64,000 nucleotides of DNA from Zea mays (lineage: Eukaryota > Streptophyta > Magnoliopsida > Poales > Poaceae). The translations under genes and the position numbers were made by a program. The stretch spans positions 228,861,034 to 228,925,033 of the forward strand of contig NC_050097.1 in NCBI RefSeq assembly GCF_902167145.1, written 5' to 3'. The notes under the pieces were generated by a model. That model ran no database searches and was not told where the DNA came from. It saw only the letters and a program-made list of their open reading frames with translations. The number at the start of each line of letters is the position of its first letter. Position 1 is the first letter of the stretch. This document shows positions 11,320 through 23,167 of this stretch, piece after piece.

Positions 11320-11793
11320 TGTTGGAGCAAAGGCAGAAACGCCACCCTTCGCTCGAAGTCTCCGCTGCTTAGCCGCTACTCTGACAGACAAAGCAGGCAG
11401 GGACACCCTTCGCTCGATCGGCACCAGACAAAGACCAGCGACGAAGGCATCCCACAGTGCGGCCTCGTCCAGCTCAGAGGCCCACGTGCGATCCGGCCCA
11501 TTGTAACGGGCCCTGCGTGGCCGCCGTGTGTTACGGGCCTAATTTGTAAAGGCATCCCTGTAATTACAGTCTGTAACCCTGCTTTATGGGAATATTCTGG
11601 GGATAACCTAGGTAGCTGAGGGCACATGCGTCCTTAACACAGGGCGCTGGGCGTTCAGGTACCTATAAATACCCCCGCACAGTGCCCGTGAGAGGCCGGA
11701 GAAAATAGAGCTGTTTGCCATCTCACGCGTAACCCTACTGTCCACACTGTTCACCCCTGTTGGCTTTCTTGCGACCGTTAGCAAGTTCCAACA
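11320..11793 (+). repeat. 5' LTR of Gypsy B (474 bp)
   Basis: It starts TGTTGGAGC and ends TTCCAACA, a TG...CA structure with short inverted ends. It is the same length as the 3' LTR. Confidence 0.96.
11664..11671 (+). promoter_or_regulatory. TATA box in the Gypsy B 5' LTR
   Basis: TATAAATA lies about 120 bases before the LTR end. The 3' LTR has the same site at 23038-23045. Confidence 0.65.
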
Positions 11794-11795
11794 TT

Positions 11796-11808
11796 TGGCG
11801 CCCACCGT
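11796..11808 (+). promoter_or_regulatory. Primer-binding site of Gypsy B
   Basis: TGGCGCCCACCGT starts two bases after the LTR. It is complementary to the 3' end of tRNA-Lys(CUU) as I know it. Confidence 0.85.
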
Positions 11809-11833
11809 TCGTGCTACGACAAAACCACCCGCG

Positions 11834-13411
11834 ATGGCACCCAAGAGAGCTAACCCGAAGGCTGACGAGGCTGCGAAGGCAGCACTGCTTGTCGCAAGAA
11901 AGGGCAAGGCCCTCGTCCTCACCCAATCCACCCAGCAAGAGCCCACTGAAGACAATGTTCCCCGCACCTGCGAAGACGACACCTTCCGCACCTGCGGGCC
12001 CGAAGGACAATCGCAGCCGCCCCCAGGCTTCGAAGGCGCGGATCTCACCGAGGACGGCGAGGTCCTCGGCGTCTCAACAGAAGAACAGCTACAGCTGCGC
12101 GCCCTGCGCCTCAAGAACCGCAATCTCCAGAGGCAGAAAGAGATACTGGAGGCCAAGCGCCAGCGTGTGTCCGCACTAGCCAAGGTGCGGCAAATGATAC
12201 GCGATGAGGAGCAGAAGGCCCAAGACCTCGAGCGCGAGATCGCGCTAATGCAGCGCGAAGGCCACCTCGGTCTACAGCAAGAGCCACCCCTCCAGCAGCG
12301 CGCACAACCGGAAGACACGCGCGAAGACTACCTCGGCCTGCAGCATGGCCCACCCCTGCAACACCGGGCGCAGCCGGAGAACCCGCGTTTCCCCGAGCAT
12401 GACTACGCCTTCCAGCACGGCGCGCCATTCCAAGGGGTCAACTACCTCGACGAGCGAAGTCCCCTGGCGCCACACCTGCAAGTGACGCCTTGGCCAGCTA
12501 ACTTCCGAGCAGGGACCTATCCCAAGTACAACGGCAGCACCGACCCGGCGCAATACATAATGAGTTATCAGGTCGCCGTTGCGTCCGCCGGAGGGGACGA
12601 CGCCACAATGGTGAAGTCTTTCATCATCGCTCTGGAGGGTCCAGCACTCACCTGGTTCACCAGATTGCCTCCGCTGTCCATTGATTCATGGAGAAGTCTC
12701 AGGGACAAGTTCCTGCTCAACTTCCAAGGGTACCGCCCAGACACCGACGCCTTGGCCGAGCTCTCGCTTTGCAAGCAGCTGGAAAAGGAGACTCTGCGGG
12801 AGTATTACCGCAAATTCTTAACACTCAAGTCACAGCTGCCCTCCGTCGATGATCAGATCGCTATCCACTACGCCATCAGTGGCCTTCGTGCCGGCGTCCT
12901 CTACAGTCATTGTATTAGAGATCCACGCAAAAACCTCCAGGAGCTGTATCAGCTCTTTGAAAAATATGCCAAATCCGAAGAGCTCCACCACCGCAAGGTT
13001 GAGTCACAGCGGAAGCCCAAAGATGCCCCGCAGTCCAGCCGCACATGGACGAGGACTCCGCAGCCAGACTCTGGTCGAGACGGCCGCAGTCAGCAGCAAG
13101 TACACAACATCGCCAACCAGCATCCCGCTGCTGACCCCCCTCGCCGCCAGGAATATCCCCCCCAAGGCCGCGGAAATGGAACTCGTGGCAGGGGCCGAGG
13201 GCGCGCGCAGCCGCCGCGCCCATTCTACTGCCTTTTTCACGGCGAAGACTGCGCCCACCAAACCAAAGACTGCCCCAAAACGAAGGCCACCAGAGACAGA
13301 ATGGCACGGGCGCAGCCAGCCGACAACCCCAGAATTGTCGCGCACAACTACCAGCAACCCCCTCCACCATATATCCACACCCCCGCTCCGCATCCACCGC
13401 ACCACGCTTAG
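11834..13411 (+). pseudogene. gag: Gypsy B gag
   Basis: The structural protein of the particle. I take ATG 11834 as the start; an apparently longer frame begins at a TTG inside the primer site. The protein opens basic and Ala/Lys-rich (MAPKRANPKADEAAKAALL). A charged coiled-coil region follows (about residues 85-150), then two near-repeats with LGLQ..PPLQ, and the capsid-like gag domain (FSA-type FRAGTYPKYNGSTDP to LFEKYAKSEE, about residues 225-390). An RGRGRG stretch and a Cys/His cluster (CLFHGEDCAHQTKDCP) come next. The frame closes at TAG 13409-13411, which looks like a mutated CAG because gag-like sequence continues in the same frame for about 140 more bases, to the frame change near 13555. 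Confidence 0.85.
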
Positions 13412-13539
13412 CAACACCATCAGGAAGTACAAATCGTACCTCCTCCACCCCCACCTCCACACCAGCAACATCAAAACATCCCCCATGCCCCAAAGCAGGA
13501 AGACTTCGCCGATCAACCATATCGCGGAGTCATTCACAT

Positions 13540-16500
13540 GATAACAGGGGGTCCAGCACTGACTTCGACACCAAGCGGCAGAAGCGGGACCACTACCGCA
13601 GCATCATCCATGTCGCCGTCACTGGCCCAGTCGTGTAGACAAAGTGGTCCCACATACCGCTAACCTTCGACGCACGAGACGTCGACCTGCGCAGCGCCCC
13701 CCATATCGACGCCATGGTCATCAATTGCAGCGTGGCAGGCTGGGACTTACACAAAGTCCTAGTCGACAACGGCAGTCAGGCGGACATCATCTTCCTCCAC
13801 GCCTTCGACCGCATGGGTATAAGCCACAGCCTGCTCAAGCCTTCGGACAACCCGTTGTATGGCTTCGGCGGCAAGGGCACCTTTCCCGTTGGCAAAATAG
13901 AGTTGCCCCTCTCCTTCGGTGTAGCACCCAATGCCCGAAGTGAGCAAGTAACCTTCGACATTGTCGACATGGTATATCCATACAACGCCATCATGGGCCG
14001 GGGCTCCATCAATAAGTTCGAAGCTGCCATCCACGGACTGTACCTATGTATGAAGATACCAGGTCCGCTAGGCGCTATTACGATCTACGGCAACCAGCAG
14101 ACAGCGCGCAACATAGAGCGGGACTTCGTGCCTGGTCAGAGGAACGTGCACTGCCTCACGACCCAGCGCGAGGTCCCTGCGCCCGCCAGCCCAACCGATA
14201 AGCTGCATGACAAGGCACAGTTGCAGAGCCAAGACGGGACCAAGACTGTCCCCCTCGATCAGGCCATGCCCAAGCAGACAGTCACTGTCAGCGAAGACCT
14301 TACATCACATGAAGAGGAGAAGCTTCTCTGCTGCCTGGCCAAGAATAAAGATGTCTTCGCCTGGTCCGCCCTCGACCTGGTCGGAGTCAGCCGATCCATA
14401 ATTGAGCACAGCTTGGGAATTGACCCTTCGGTGCGACCAAAAAAGCAAAGGCTTCGCAAAATGTCCGACGAAAAGACAGAGGCCGCCAAGGCGGAGGTGC
14501 ACCGCCTCCTAGAAGCTAAATTCATCGAGCCAGTGGCTTACCCCACGTGGCTCTCCAATGTCGTAATGGTGCAGAAAAAAAGCGGGAAATGACAAATGTG
14601 CATAGACTTCACCAGTCTCAATAAGGCCTGCCCAAAGGACAATTTCCCGTTGCCGCGGATCGACAAAATAGTCGATAGCGCGGCCGGATGCGAGGTCATG
14701 TCACTCCTCGACTGCTTCTCCGGCTATCACCAGATATACATGAAGGAGGAAGACAAGGCTAGCACCAGCTTTATAACACCCTTCGGCACTTATTGCTTCA
14801 TCAGAATGCCGGAGGGACTCAAGAATGTCGGGTCCACCTTCTCCAGACTCACCAAAACAGTACTCGACGGGCAGGTTGGCAGAAACATATTTACATATGT
14901 GGACGACATCGTCGTCGCCAGCAAGAATAAGGAAGACCATCTCGCCGACCTCGCCGAGACATTCGCGAACATGCGAGATGCACGACTCCGCCTAAACCCG
15001 GAAAAGTGCGTCTTCGGTGTTCGCCAGGGCAAGATATTGGGCTACCTGGTGTCACATCGCGGCATCGAGGCCAACCCAACCAAGATCCAGGCCATCGTCG
15101 ACATGTCGCCTCCGCAGTCCGCCAGGGACGTCCAGCGTCTGACAGGCAGATTGGCCGCTCTCAACAGATTTATCTCCAGGTCCGCCGAGCGAAGCCTCCC
15201 CTTCCTCAAAACACTCCGCGGTGCAAAAGACTTCGCCTGGGGACCGGAGCAAGCAGCGGCCTTCGCCTCACTAAAACAGTACCTGTCGGAGCTGGCCATC
15301 CTCACGAGCCCCGACTCCTCGCTCCCCCTATTGCTCTATGTCGCGGCTTCGCCGCACGCGGTCAGCGCGGCACTAGTGCAGGAGCAGACAGTTGAGGGCG
15401 CGGTCAGGCAGTGCCCTGTTTACTATGTCTCCGAGGTCCTGACACCGTCCAAATGCAACATGACAGAGTTGGAGAAGATCGCCTACGCAGTTGTTATGTC
15501 TTCGCGCAAACTGCGCCATTATTTTGAAGCATTCAAGGTCCGAGTCACCTCAGATAGGGGGCTCGGCGAACTATTCAGGAACCCGGAGGCATCGGTGAGG
15601 ATTGCCAAGTGGGCAGCCGAACTCTCCGGCTACCACATCAGCTTCGAGCCCAGGACAGCCATCAAGTCACAAGTCCTGGCAGACTTCGTCGTCGACTGGA
15701 CTGGGCCAATAACACAGCCGGACCCGTCCACAGAGAAGGTTTGGACCATCCATTGCGACGACGCATGGTGCCATGCGGGGGCAGGCGTCGCTGCAGTCGT
15801 CACCTCACCAGCCGGAGTCAAACACAGATATGCAGCACGCCTCAGCTTCGCTCTGGAATCCGATAGATGCACAAACAATATAGCAGAGTATGAAGCGGTT
15901 ATCCTGGGCCTCCGCAAGCTAAGGGCCCTCGGAGTCACCACATGTATCATCAAAATAGACTCCAAGATAGTTGCCGGCCAGGTCGAGAAGGACTATGCAG
16001 CGAAAGACCCCGCGCTCATGCAATACCTCGCGGCCATCCGAAGTCTCGAGAGACAGTTTAAGGGATTCACCTTGCAGCATGTGGATAGGGCCAAGAACGA
16101 GGAGGCCGATGCACTGGCCAAGGCTGCCGCCAGGGGCGAGCCCTTGCCCTCCGACGTGTTCTTTCACACCATCGGCATGCCGGCTGTCCGGAGCCCCGAA
16201 GGGCTCCAAATAACTAATGACAGCGAGGGCCACCGCATAGTCAACCTAATCATGACCGAAGACTGGCGGGCACCAATAACCCTGTTCCTGCAGGGGTACT
16301 ATCATCCAACCGACGTCAGTGAGGCCAAGCGCCTCAGACATCGAAGCCGGGACTTCGCACTGATTGAGGGCCAACTCTACAAGAAAGGGGTCAGTCAGCC
16401 AATGCTTAAGTGCGTCACCGAAACCGAAGGCATGCAGATCCTACGAGAAGTCCACAGTGGCACGTGCGGTTCGCACGTAGGGCCAAGGGCCCTAGCTGCC

Positions 16501-17486
16501 AAGGTGATCCGCTAAGGGTTTTACTGGCCCGCAATGATCTGCGCCGCAAATCGGGTCACAAGGTCCTGCGAAGCCTGCCAGAAGTTCTCTCCTCGGTCAG
16601 GCAGCCCCTCGCAGTATACAAAGCTGATTGCCCATACATGGCCTCTCCAGCGCTGGGGCCTGGACATCGTCGGGCCCCTGCCCACCGCTTAGGGGAACCT
16701 CAAGTTCGCCTTCGTAGCCGTCGAATACTTCACCAAATGGATCGAAGCGAGGGCTGTTTCTACAATAACATCAAAGACTGCCCAGAAATTCTTCTGGCAA
16801 AACATTGTTTGCCGCTTCGGAGTACCGTCCAAGCTAACAGTTGACAACGGCAAGCAGTTTGACAGCCAAGATTTCAAGGATTTTTGTTTCTCCATCAGCA
16901 CCAAGCTTGCCTTCGCTTCAGTCTATCATCCGCAATCCAACGGGGTCGTGGAGCGCGCCAATGGAAAAATCTTCACAGCTGTCAAGAAGATGCTCCTCGA
17001 TGAAAAAAAGGCAGATGGACCGAATTGCTACCGGAGGCAGTCTGGGCGCTAAACACAACCGAGTGCAGGGCGACTGGGTTCACTCCTTTCCGCCTTCTTT
17101 ACGGATCGGAGGCCATGACCCCGCAAGAAATAAAGCATGGGTCCCCGCGTACAGTTCCGTCAGCCGTCCCCGACGTGGACGAGCCAACTTCAAAAGATCT
17201 CATTGACGGAGACCGGGTCTTCGCCCTACACGCCCTAAACAAATACCAAGCCCAGACCAAAGCATGGCGCGACCACGCAGTCATCCCGAGGGAGTTCAGC
17301 GAGGGGGACCTCGTACTCGTCCGAACAGCTCGGACGGAGTCCAGGGGCAAGCTGGAGCCCAAGTGGGAGGGCCCCTTTATAGTCAAGACAAAAGCTTCCC
17401 CCAGCGCTTACAGGCTCACAACGCCAAACGGCGAGGACCTGGAGCACTCCTAGAACATCGACAACCTTCGCAAATTTTTTGTTTGA
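13540..17486 (+). pseudogene. pol: Gypsy B pol: protease, RT, RNase H x2, integrase
   Basis: The enzymes for reverse transcription and integration, broken in many places. Protease has VDNGSQADI in place of the usual D-S/T-G (about 13760). RT has SLLDCFSGYHQI and the YVDD box (about 14900). The first RNase H is followed by a second, Tat-type RNase H (WTIHCDDAWCHAGAG, about 15740; IDSKIVAGQ and DALAKAA further on). Integrase has FTKWIEAR, VDNGKQF and SVYHPQSNG...E (16720-16960). Stops: TAG 13636-13638, TGA 14590-14592, TAA 16513-16515, a TAG near 16690, and TAG 17451-17453. The likely native stop is 17484-17486. Frame changes occur near 13555 and in an A-run near 17005. Nearly all stops fit one C-to-T or G-to-A step. 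Confidence 0.88.
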
Positions 17487-17724
17487 CTCATTAGGGCTGA
17501 TTTCGCCCTTGTAACTCGCCAAAAAACAATCTTGTACCGGCCCGCACTCTTTTCCTCCCGGGGGGTGAGGTTTTTAACGAGGCGGAGCCATGTAATATAT
17601 GTGTGAAAAATCCCCCGCAAAAACATGCGTCGAAAAAAGACCGCGACGACGGTCTTCGACATTCGACCAATTCGAGGTCACCGCGAGGCTAAGCGCTAGC
17701 CACCCTCGCGTGCGACAAATCCGC

Positions 17725-18400
17725 GCAGAAGTCGCCTAAGGGTGCAGCCGGAATAGCACAACAAGTGCGAAAAAACACGAAGTCTACCGCGAAGACTATC
17801 CGTGCAGAAGTCGCCAAAGGGTGCAGCCGGAATAGCACAACAAGTGCGAAAAAACCCGAAGTCTACCGCGAAGACTATCCGCGCAGAAGTCGCCTAAGGG
17901 TGCAGCCGGAATAGCACAACAAGTGCGAAAAAACCCGAAGTCTACCGCGAAGACTATCCGCGCAGAAGTCGCCTAAGGGTGCAGCCGGACTAGCACAACA
18001 AGTGCGAAAAAACACGAAGTCTATCGCGAAGACTATCCGTGCAGAAGTCGCCAAAGGGTGCAGCCGGAATAGCACAACAAGTGCGAAAAAACCCGAAGTC
18101 TACCGCGAAGACTATCCGCGCAGAAGTCGCCTAAGGGTGCAGCCGGAATAGCACAACAAGTGCGAAAAAACCCGAAGTCTACCGCGAAGACTATCCGCGC
18201 AGAAGTCGCCTAAGGGTGCAGCCGGACTAGCACAACAAGTGCGAAAAAACACGAAGTCTATCGCGAAGACTATCTGCGCAGAAGTCGCCAAAGGGCGCAG
18301 CCGGAATAGCACAACAAGTGCGAAAAAACTCGAAGTCTACCGCGAAGACTATCCACGCAGAAGCCGCCTAAAAGGCGCAGCCGAACAAGTACAACAAAGG
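17725..18400 (+). repeat. 79-bp tandem array in the Gypsy B 3' region
   Basis: About eight and a half copies of a 79-bp unit, with gcagaagtcgcc and caacaagtgcgaaaaaac as fixed landmarks. Variants alternate with a 237-bp (three-unit) period: the block at 17875-18075 reappears at 18112-18312 nearly unchanged, which points to unequal exchange in steps of three units. Tandem arrays in this position are known for Tat/Ogre elements. Confidence 0.93.
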
Positions 18401-18571
18401 CAGAAACGACAACATCAAACCGTCCGCGTTAAGACCGACTATAACCACACCAGCACAGCATAACAAAACATACCAGACAAAGTACACAACGCCTTCGCAG
18501 GCACAGGCAAGCGAGGGCACACAACTTCATCGTACAAGCCTTTACACATATACAAGCGAGGGCGCCGCACT

Positions 18572-21500
18572 CTATATCGGCTCAACCTTAGGAATAATTC
18601 CCATCTCCCTATAATTAAATAACATTATCCTAAGCTCCTCACCCGCAAAAAGACTTCGCAGTTCCCCTTCCCCTGTACTCACGGCGGCCGGCAAAGACAA
18701 CAGTTCTTGCCGACCAGCCCTACTCACACGAAGCCGAGCCCCTTCCTCCGTGCTAACCCTACGCTTTGCAACCGCCCTTCGTCGTCGGCGCCCGGTGCTA
18801 GTGCCTGGCACGTCTGGCGCGTCCGCGGCGTATGGCGTAGCCTCCGCCGCAGCCACATCCAAGGCCGCAAAATAATCCAAGTCCTCCTCCGACGACTCCT
18901 CAGTCCACTCAACCGAGCTCCCAGAGTCAGTAAAATCAAAAAACTCAGATGCAGATTCACCATATCCATTACCACCTTCCGCGGTCGAAGCCGCCAAAAA
19001 TTCAGTAGTAGCGGTTGCGTGCGCAGGCCCAAAATCTTGAACCTGCGCAGCAACCAAAATTCAGCAAAATATCCAAAATTCCCCAACCCTATACACCCAC
19101 TACGGCACCTGCGAAGGCCCTGACGCTTCGGGAGCCTCCACCGTTGCCTCCGCCGCCGCTTCCGCCGTTGTTTCCGCCGCCTCCGCCGCGGGATCTTCAG
19201 CACTCGGCACAGCAGCCGCGGGGGCATCAGGGGCGCCTTCGGCCACTTTTGGGGGCAGGTCCTCGCCGGCCGCAGCAGATGTAGGGGCAGCCGTCGCGAT
19301 CGCCGCGGTCTCCGGGGTTGGCTCCAGGGCGACCCCAGACACGGCCTCCGCAGGGGTCGGCTCCGGGTCAGGCAGCGCGCTGTTCAGCGCCCCGAAGTTG
19401 TCCACCCGCTCGCCACGCGCCGCCTAAGACAAAACACACAAAATTCAGCAAACACACGCACAGCCCGCATACAGCAAACGCCAAACAAACAACCTTACCT
19501 GAGCCCTCGCAGTCTCGGCCCGCTCCCTGACCACCTCCCGACCGTGCGGACCCCACATCCGGTCATAGAGGGCCCCGGCGGATTCCTTCACGACGGGGTC
19601 TTCGACCTTGTAGACATCTCGCTCAAAATCTTCATCTGCCTGGTCGAAGACCTCGAAGTGCCGGCACCCTTCGCGGGAGAGTGCGTTCATCGCCCCCTCG
19701 CAGGTGACCAGGGAGGCGTACGACATAAACCCCCCACGACAGTGGGGAGTTCCTGCAGCTCCTCCTGCACCCATTGCAGACAACGAAGCCCGGGCTCTCG
19801 GTCCGGCACCTCGAAGTCACCGGTCCGCGCACCCAGCTCACGATATGTATCCATAAGCTGCGCGCGCGTCCGTTCAGCCTCCGCACGCATCGCGGCCTCG
19901 GCCCCCTTCGCGCGGCTCTCCAGGGCGGTGAGCCGCTCCTGCAGATGTTCGGCGAGCTCCTTGGCAAGATTGCCCTCCGCCCGCGCCAGTTTGGCTTCCG
20001 CCTGCGCAGCCTGCTCCTTGGCGATGGCCTCGTTAGCCTCCCTCCTCTCCGCCGCCAGTTGGCGCCGGAGGTCAGCCTTCTCCCTCTCCAGGGCGGCCAC
20101 CTTGTCCGTCAGCTTACGGCACTTGCTGTCGGAGGCCGATTTCTCACGGACAGCGTCAGCATGTTGCGTTCGAAGTCTCTCGACTTCGGCAGACACAGCT
20201 GCCGTGAGGGCCCCCGACGCAGTACGGCTGGCGAAGTCAGCCACCTGCAGAGCACACGTAAGGCCGTTGCCCCAAAAGAAAGAGGTGGGGGAGAGAGTAT
20301 AGCTCAGCGGACCTGACTCAACGCCTCCGTCGCCTGACTCAGCGCCTCCGTCACTCCCTTCAGCCGGCGGGTCGCTGCGCCCGCCTCGTCCCTGACCACC
20401 GCGAGGGCCGACACCTCGCCTCCGGCGCCAAGAGCCTCGCCCCTCGTCTTCGGCACCATGGCAGCCGTCGCGGTCGCCGCGCCAGGCGCAACTATAGCAA
20501 GCTGGCCCTCGTCCGACCCTACAACGCATCAACGAATTAAAAAATAAAATATATAAATAATAATAATAATAATAATAAGCCAACGACTTACCACCAAGAT
20601 AGTCGTCCACAGAAATATCGGTGCCGAAGTCGGCAACACGTTTGCCCGACAACGGCAACGCTCGGGCTGCCCTCGAAGCCTCTGCCACTCCACTGGCCGG
20701 CGGCACCACCTTCGTTGATTTGGAGCCTCCGGCGCCCGCCGTTGCCTCCGGCGCCTTGCTAGGTGCAGAGGCGCCCGACTTCGTCGCCAGCGGCGGCTTG
20801 CCTCCGCCGGAGGCCGTAGCCTTCGCAGCCCCCCGCTGCCTCTTCGGCCTAGCTTCATGCAGCCTGACAGCCGCCTGGCGTTTTTGCGCCGCCCCTTGGC
20901 GATCCTTGTCCATCACTGCCCACACAACAGCACCGATATTCCGCCCGTAAGGAAAAACTCTCCATTTGCGAACCATGCGAGATGTAAAAACGTCCCCGCT
21001 GGCCGCGCGGGGGATAGGAACATTCCTAGGCCAGCAACCCCCGGTAACCTTCAGCATCCGAGCCGAAGACTCCCGGAGCTCGGGCGAAGACATCCTTTCC
21101 CCCGGGGCCGCGCATGTCCTCATCAACTCTCTAGCAAACCCATCGGAAACCCCAAGTCCTCCCATGGCAGTACCTAGTTTCCTCTTCTTAGAGGATGGGG
21201 CGGCCGCCGGCGCAGGGTCGTCTTTAGTCTCCACCATCGGTTTCTTCCCCCGGCGGTCCGCGTCGTCTTGACCAGGATAGCCGTCATATGGCAGTTGGTT
21301 CAATTCGAAGACCCTATTCAAACGATCATTCGACCCGCGGATCTCCCAGCTGCGCTGGCCCTCGGTCCTTAGCACATAACGCCCAACAAGCCGCACCGCC
21401 TCATCCTCAGCTTCACGCACGAAGGCGGCCGGATCACGGTTTCGCAGATTAAGCGCGAAGGCGGGACTCTGCACCATCTCTCCACCACGGAAAGGCATCT

Positions 21501-22326
21501 GGCGAGGGCATACTTCGCCCAACGCCCAACCATGCGCCAAGGGCCATACCCCGTACGCCACAAACTCTTCAACCAAGTCGCGCCCACTGCTCTGGCCGGC
21601 GGCACTCCGAAGGGCCCCTTCGTCCACATCATCCTCCGCCACTTCAAAGGGCGGGTACGCCGAGTAAAAATGAGAGCACATCTCGGACACGGGAAGTCCC
21701 TCGTGGCCTTCGACGGTACCCTCAGCAACGTAAAACCAAAATTCGTTCCAGTTGCCCCACTTGTTGCGGGCGCAAGGGACCAACTCGACTACTGGCATCG
21801 TGGTCTTGCCGGTCTTCGGCGTGAATGTGCAGGACCCAAACTGAGCAACTTCGTCCCCGATCATCCTCTTCTGCCAGTGTAAACAATAATGCTTCACAAA
21901 AACTTCGACCGATGGCTGTCCGCCGTAAGAAGTCGTCGCCCATACATACATCGACAGGGCCACCACAGCATTCGGCGTCAGCTGATGCATTTGCACGTTG
22001 AACCTGCGCAGGACTTCGCCAACAAACCGATGCGCAGGCAAGCGGAGACCGGCGGCGAAAAACGCCTCGAAAACAACCAACTCGCCCTCCGGCTCGGGGA
22101 CTTTCTCCGTCCCCGGGGCACGGGCAACTCCGCCGCCGAAGTAGCCCAAACGCTGCATATCCTCCACGCGGGCCGACGACATTCGCGACACGCCGAAATC
22201 AACGGAATCGCCGGCGCGCAACTCCTCCGGCATCAAGCTGCTCAGCGTCTCCTCCGACGAGGCGGTGGCCGGCGGCGAGGAACCGTCCGGCGGCGTAGCG
22301 GCAGCGGAAGAAGAGGAAGACGGCAT
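18572..22326 (-). pseudogene. Antisense gene of Gypsy B (gypsy-type transposase-like protein, PF04195 type)
   Basis: This is a separate gene on the strand opposite to gag-pol, between the tandem array and the 3' LTR. ATG 22326 gives a Ser-rich start, then a conserved globular block (FFAAGLRLPAHRFVGEVLR to NKWGNWNEFWFYV). Reading goes on to DDYLGG, where a GTAAG donor opens an intron with an (ATT)n run (20560-20578). Further probable exons give a long Ala/Arg/Glu-rich coiled coil (about 20240-19760), the GGFMSYASLV region after a frame slip in a G-run near 19730, and two acidic C-terminal parts (19426-19100 and 19039-18572, stop at 18572-18574). The domain is found in antisense frames of Tat elements; its function is unknown. 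A TATA box lies 160 bases upstream. Confidence 0.75.
20560..20578. repeat. (ATT)n microsatellite in the antisense-gene intron
   Basis: A short run of taa/att triplets just after the splice donor of the antisense gene. It makes a false poly-Tyr peptide in one frame. Confidence 0.9.
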
Positions 22327-22483
22327 CGCTACGTACCGTCGGCGGCGGCGGGCAGTCTGCTTCACTCGCGCCAGATCTCCGGCGAACAAGAGCACGGCGG
22401 GCAGACGAGCAGCAAGACGACGGGCGGCTAGGGTTTTCGCGGAGCGCACAAAAGTAAAGTTCAAAAAGCGTCGGCCCCCGCCC

Positions 22484-22492
22484 CCTTTTATA
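22484..22492 (-). promoter_or_regulatory. TATA box of the Gypsy B antisense gene
   Basis: The minus strand reads CTATAAAAGGGGGC about 160 bases before ATG 22326, inside the element and not in the LTR. It suggests an independent promoter. Confidence 0.6.
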
Positions 22493-22683
22493 GGCAGGGC
22501 GCGGCTCTTCGGGAAACCCGCAATCCAACAGAGCGCGACGCTTCGGGAAACCCGCAATCCAACTGTATGCGGTCAATCAACGGTCACATCAAAAACCCCC
22601 GCGAAACCACTTCGAGCGAGGGCAACGTCTCCGCCATCTAGCGACGTCTTCGGCACCAGGTGACTTTGTCGAACTGGTCCCTC

Positions 22684-22693
22684 GGAGGGTAGA
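22684..22693 (+). promoter_or_regulatory. Polypurine tract of Gypsy B
   Basis: ggagggtaga lies directly before the 3' LTR, where the plus-strand primer is expected. Confidence 0.7.
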
Positions 22694-23167
22694 TGTTGGA
22701 GCGAAGGCAGAAACGCCACCCTTCGCTCGAAGTCTCCGCTGCTTAGCCGCTACTCTGACAGACAAAGCAGGCAGGGACACCCTTCGCTCGATCGGCACCA
22801 GACGAAGACCGGCGACGAAGGCATCCCACAGTGCGGCCTCGTCCAGCTCAGAGGCCCACGTGCGATCCGGCCCATTGTAACGGGCCCTGCGTGGCCGCCG
22901 CGTGTTACGGGCCTAATTTGTAAAGGCATCCCTGTAATTACAGTCTGTAACCCTGCTTTATGGGAATATTCTGGGGATAACCTAGGTAGCTGAGGGCACA
23001 TGCGTCCTTAACACAGGGCGCTGGGCGTTCAGGTACCTATAAATACCCCCGCACAGTGCCCGTGAGAGGCTGGAGAAAATAGAGTTGTTTGCCATCTCAC
23101 GCGTAACCCTACTGTCCACACTGTTCACCCCTGTTGGCTTTCTTGCAACCGTTAGCAAGTTCCAACA
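22694..23167 (+). repeat. 3' LTR of Gypsy B (474 bp)
   Basis: TGTTGGAGC to TTCCAACA, same length as the 5' LTR, with seven transition differences by eye. It is followed by the ttcga target duplication. Confidence 0.96.

Larger units (their letters stand above)
11320..23167 (+). mobile_element. Gypsy B: complete Tat-lineage LTR retrotransposon, decayed
   Basis: The element is bounded by two 474-bp LTRs and a perfect ttcga target duplication (11315-11319 and 23168-23172). The order is LTR, tRNA-Lys-type primer site, gag, protease, reverse transcriptase, two RNase H domains, integrase, a 79-bp tandem array, an antisense gene, a purine tract, LTR. Integrase after RNase H marks it as Ty3/gypsy; the second RNase H domain and the antisense gene mark the Tat group. 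By eye the LTRs differ at seven sites, all transitions, about 1.5 percent. The element sits in an intron of the CACTA TnpA-like gene. Confidence 0.95.

Noticed and set aside
17725..18400. CRISPR-like array
   Set aside because: The units are contiguous 79-bp repeats without unique spacers, inside a retrotransposon of a plant.
20529..20580. Poly-Tyr segment of the antisense protein
   Set aside because: It is the translated (ATT)n run of an intron after a GTAAG donor.
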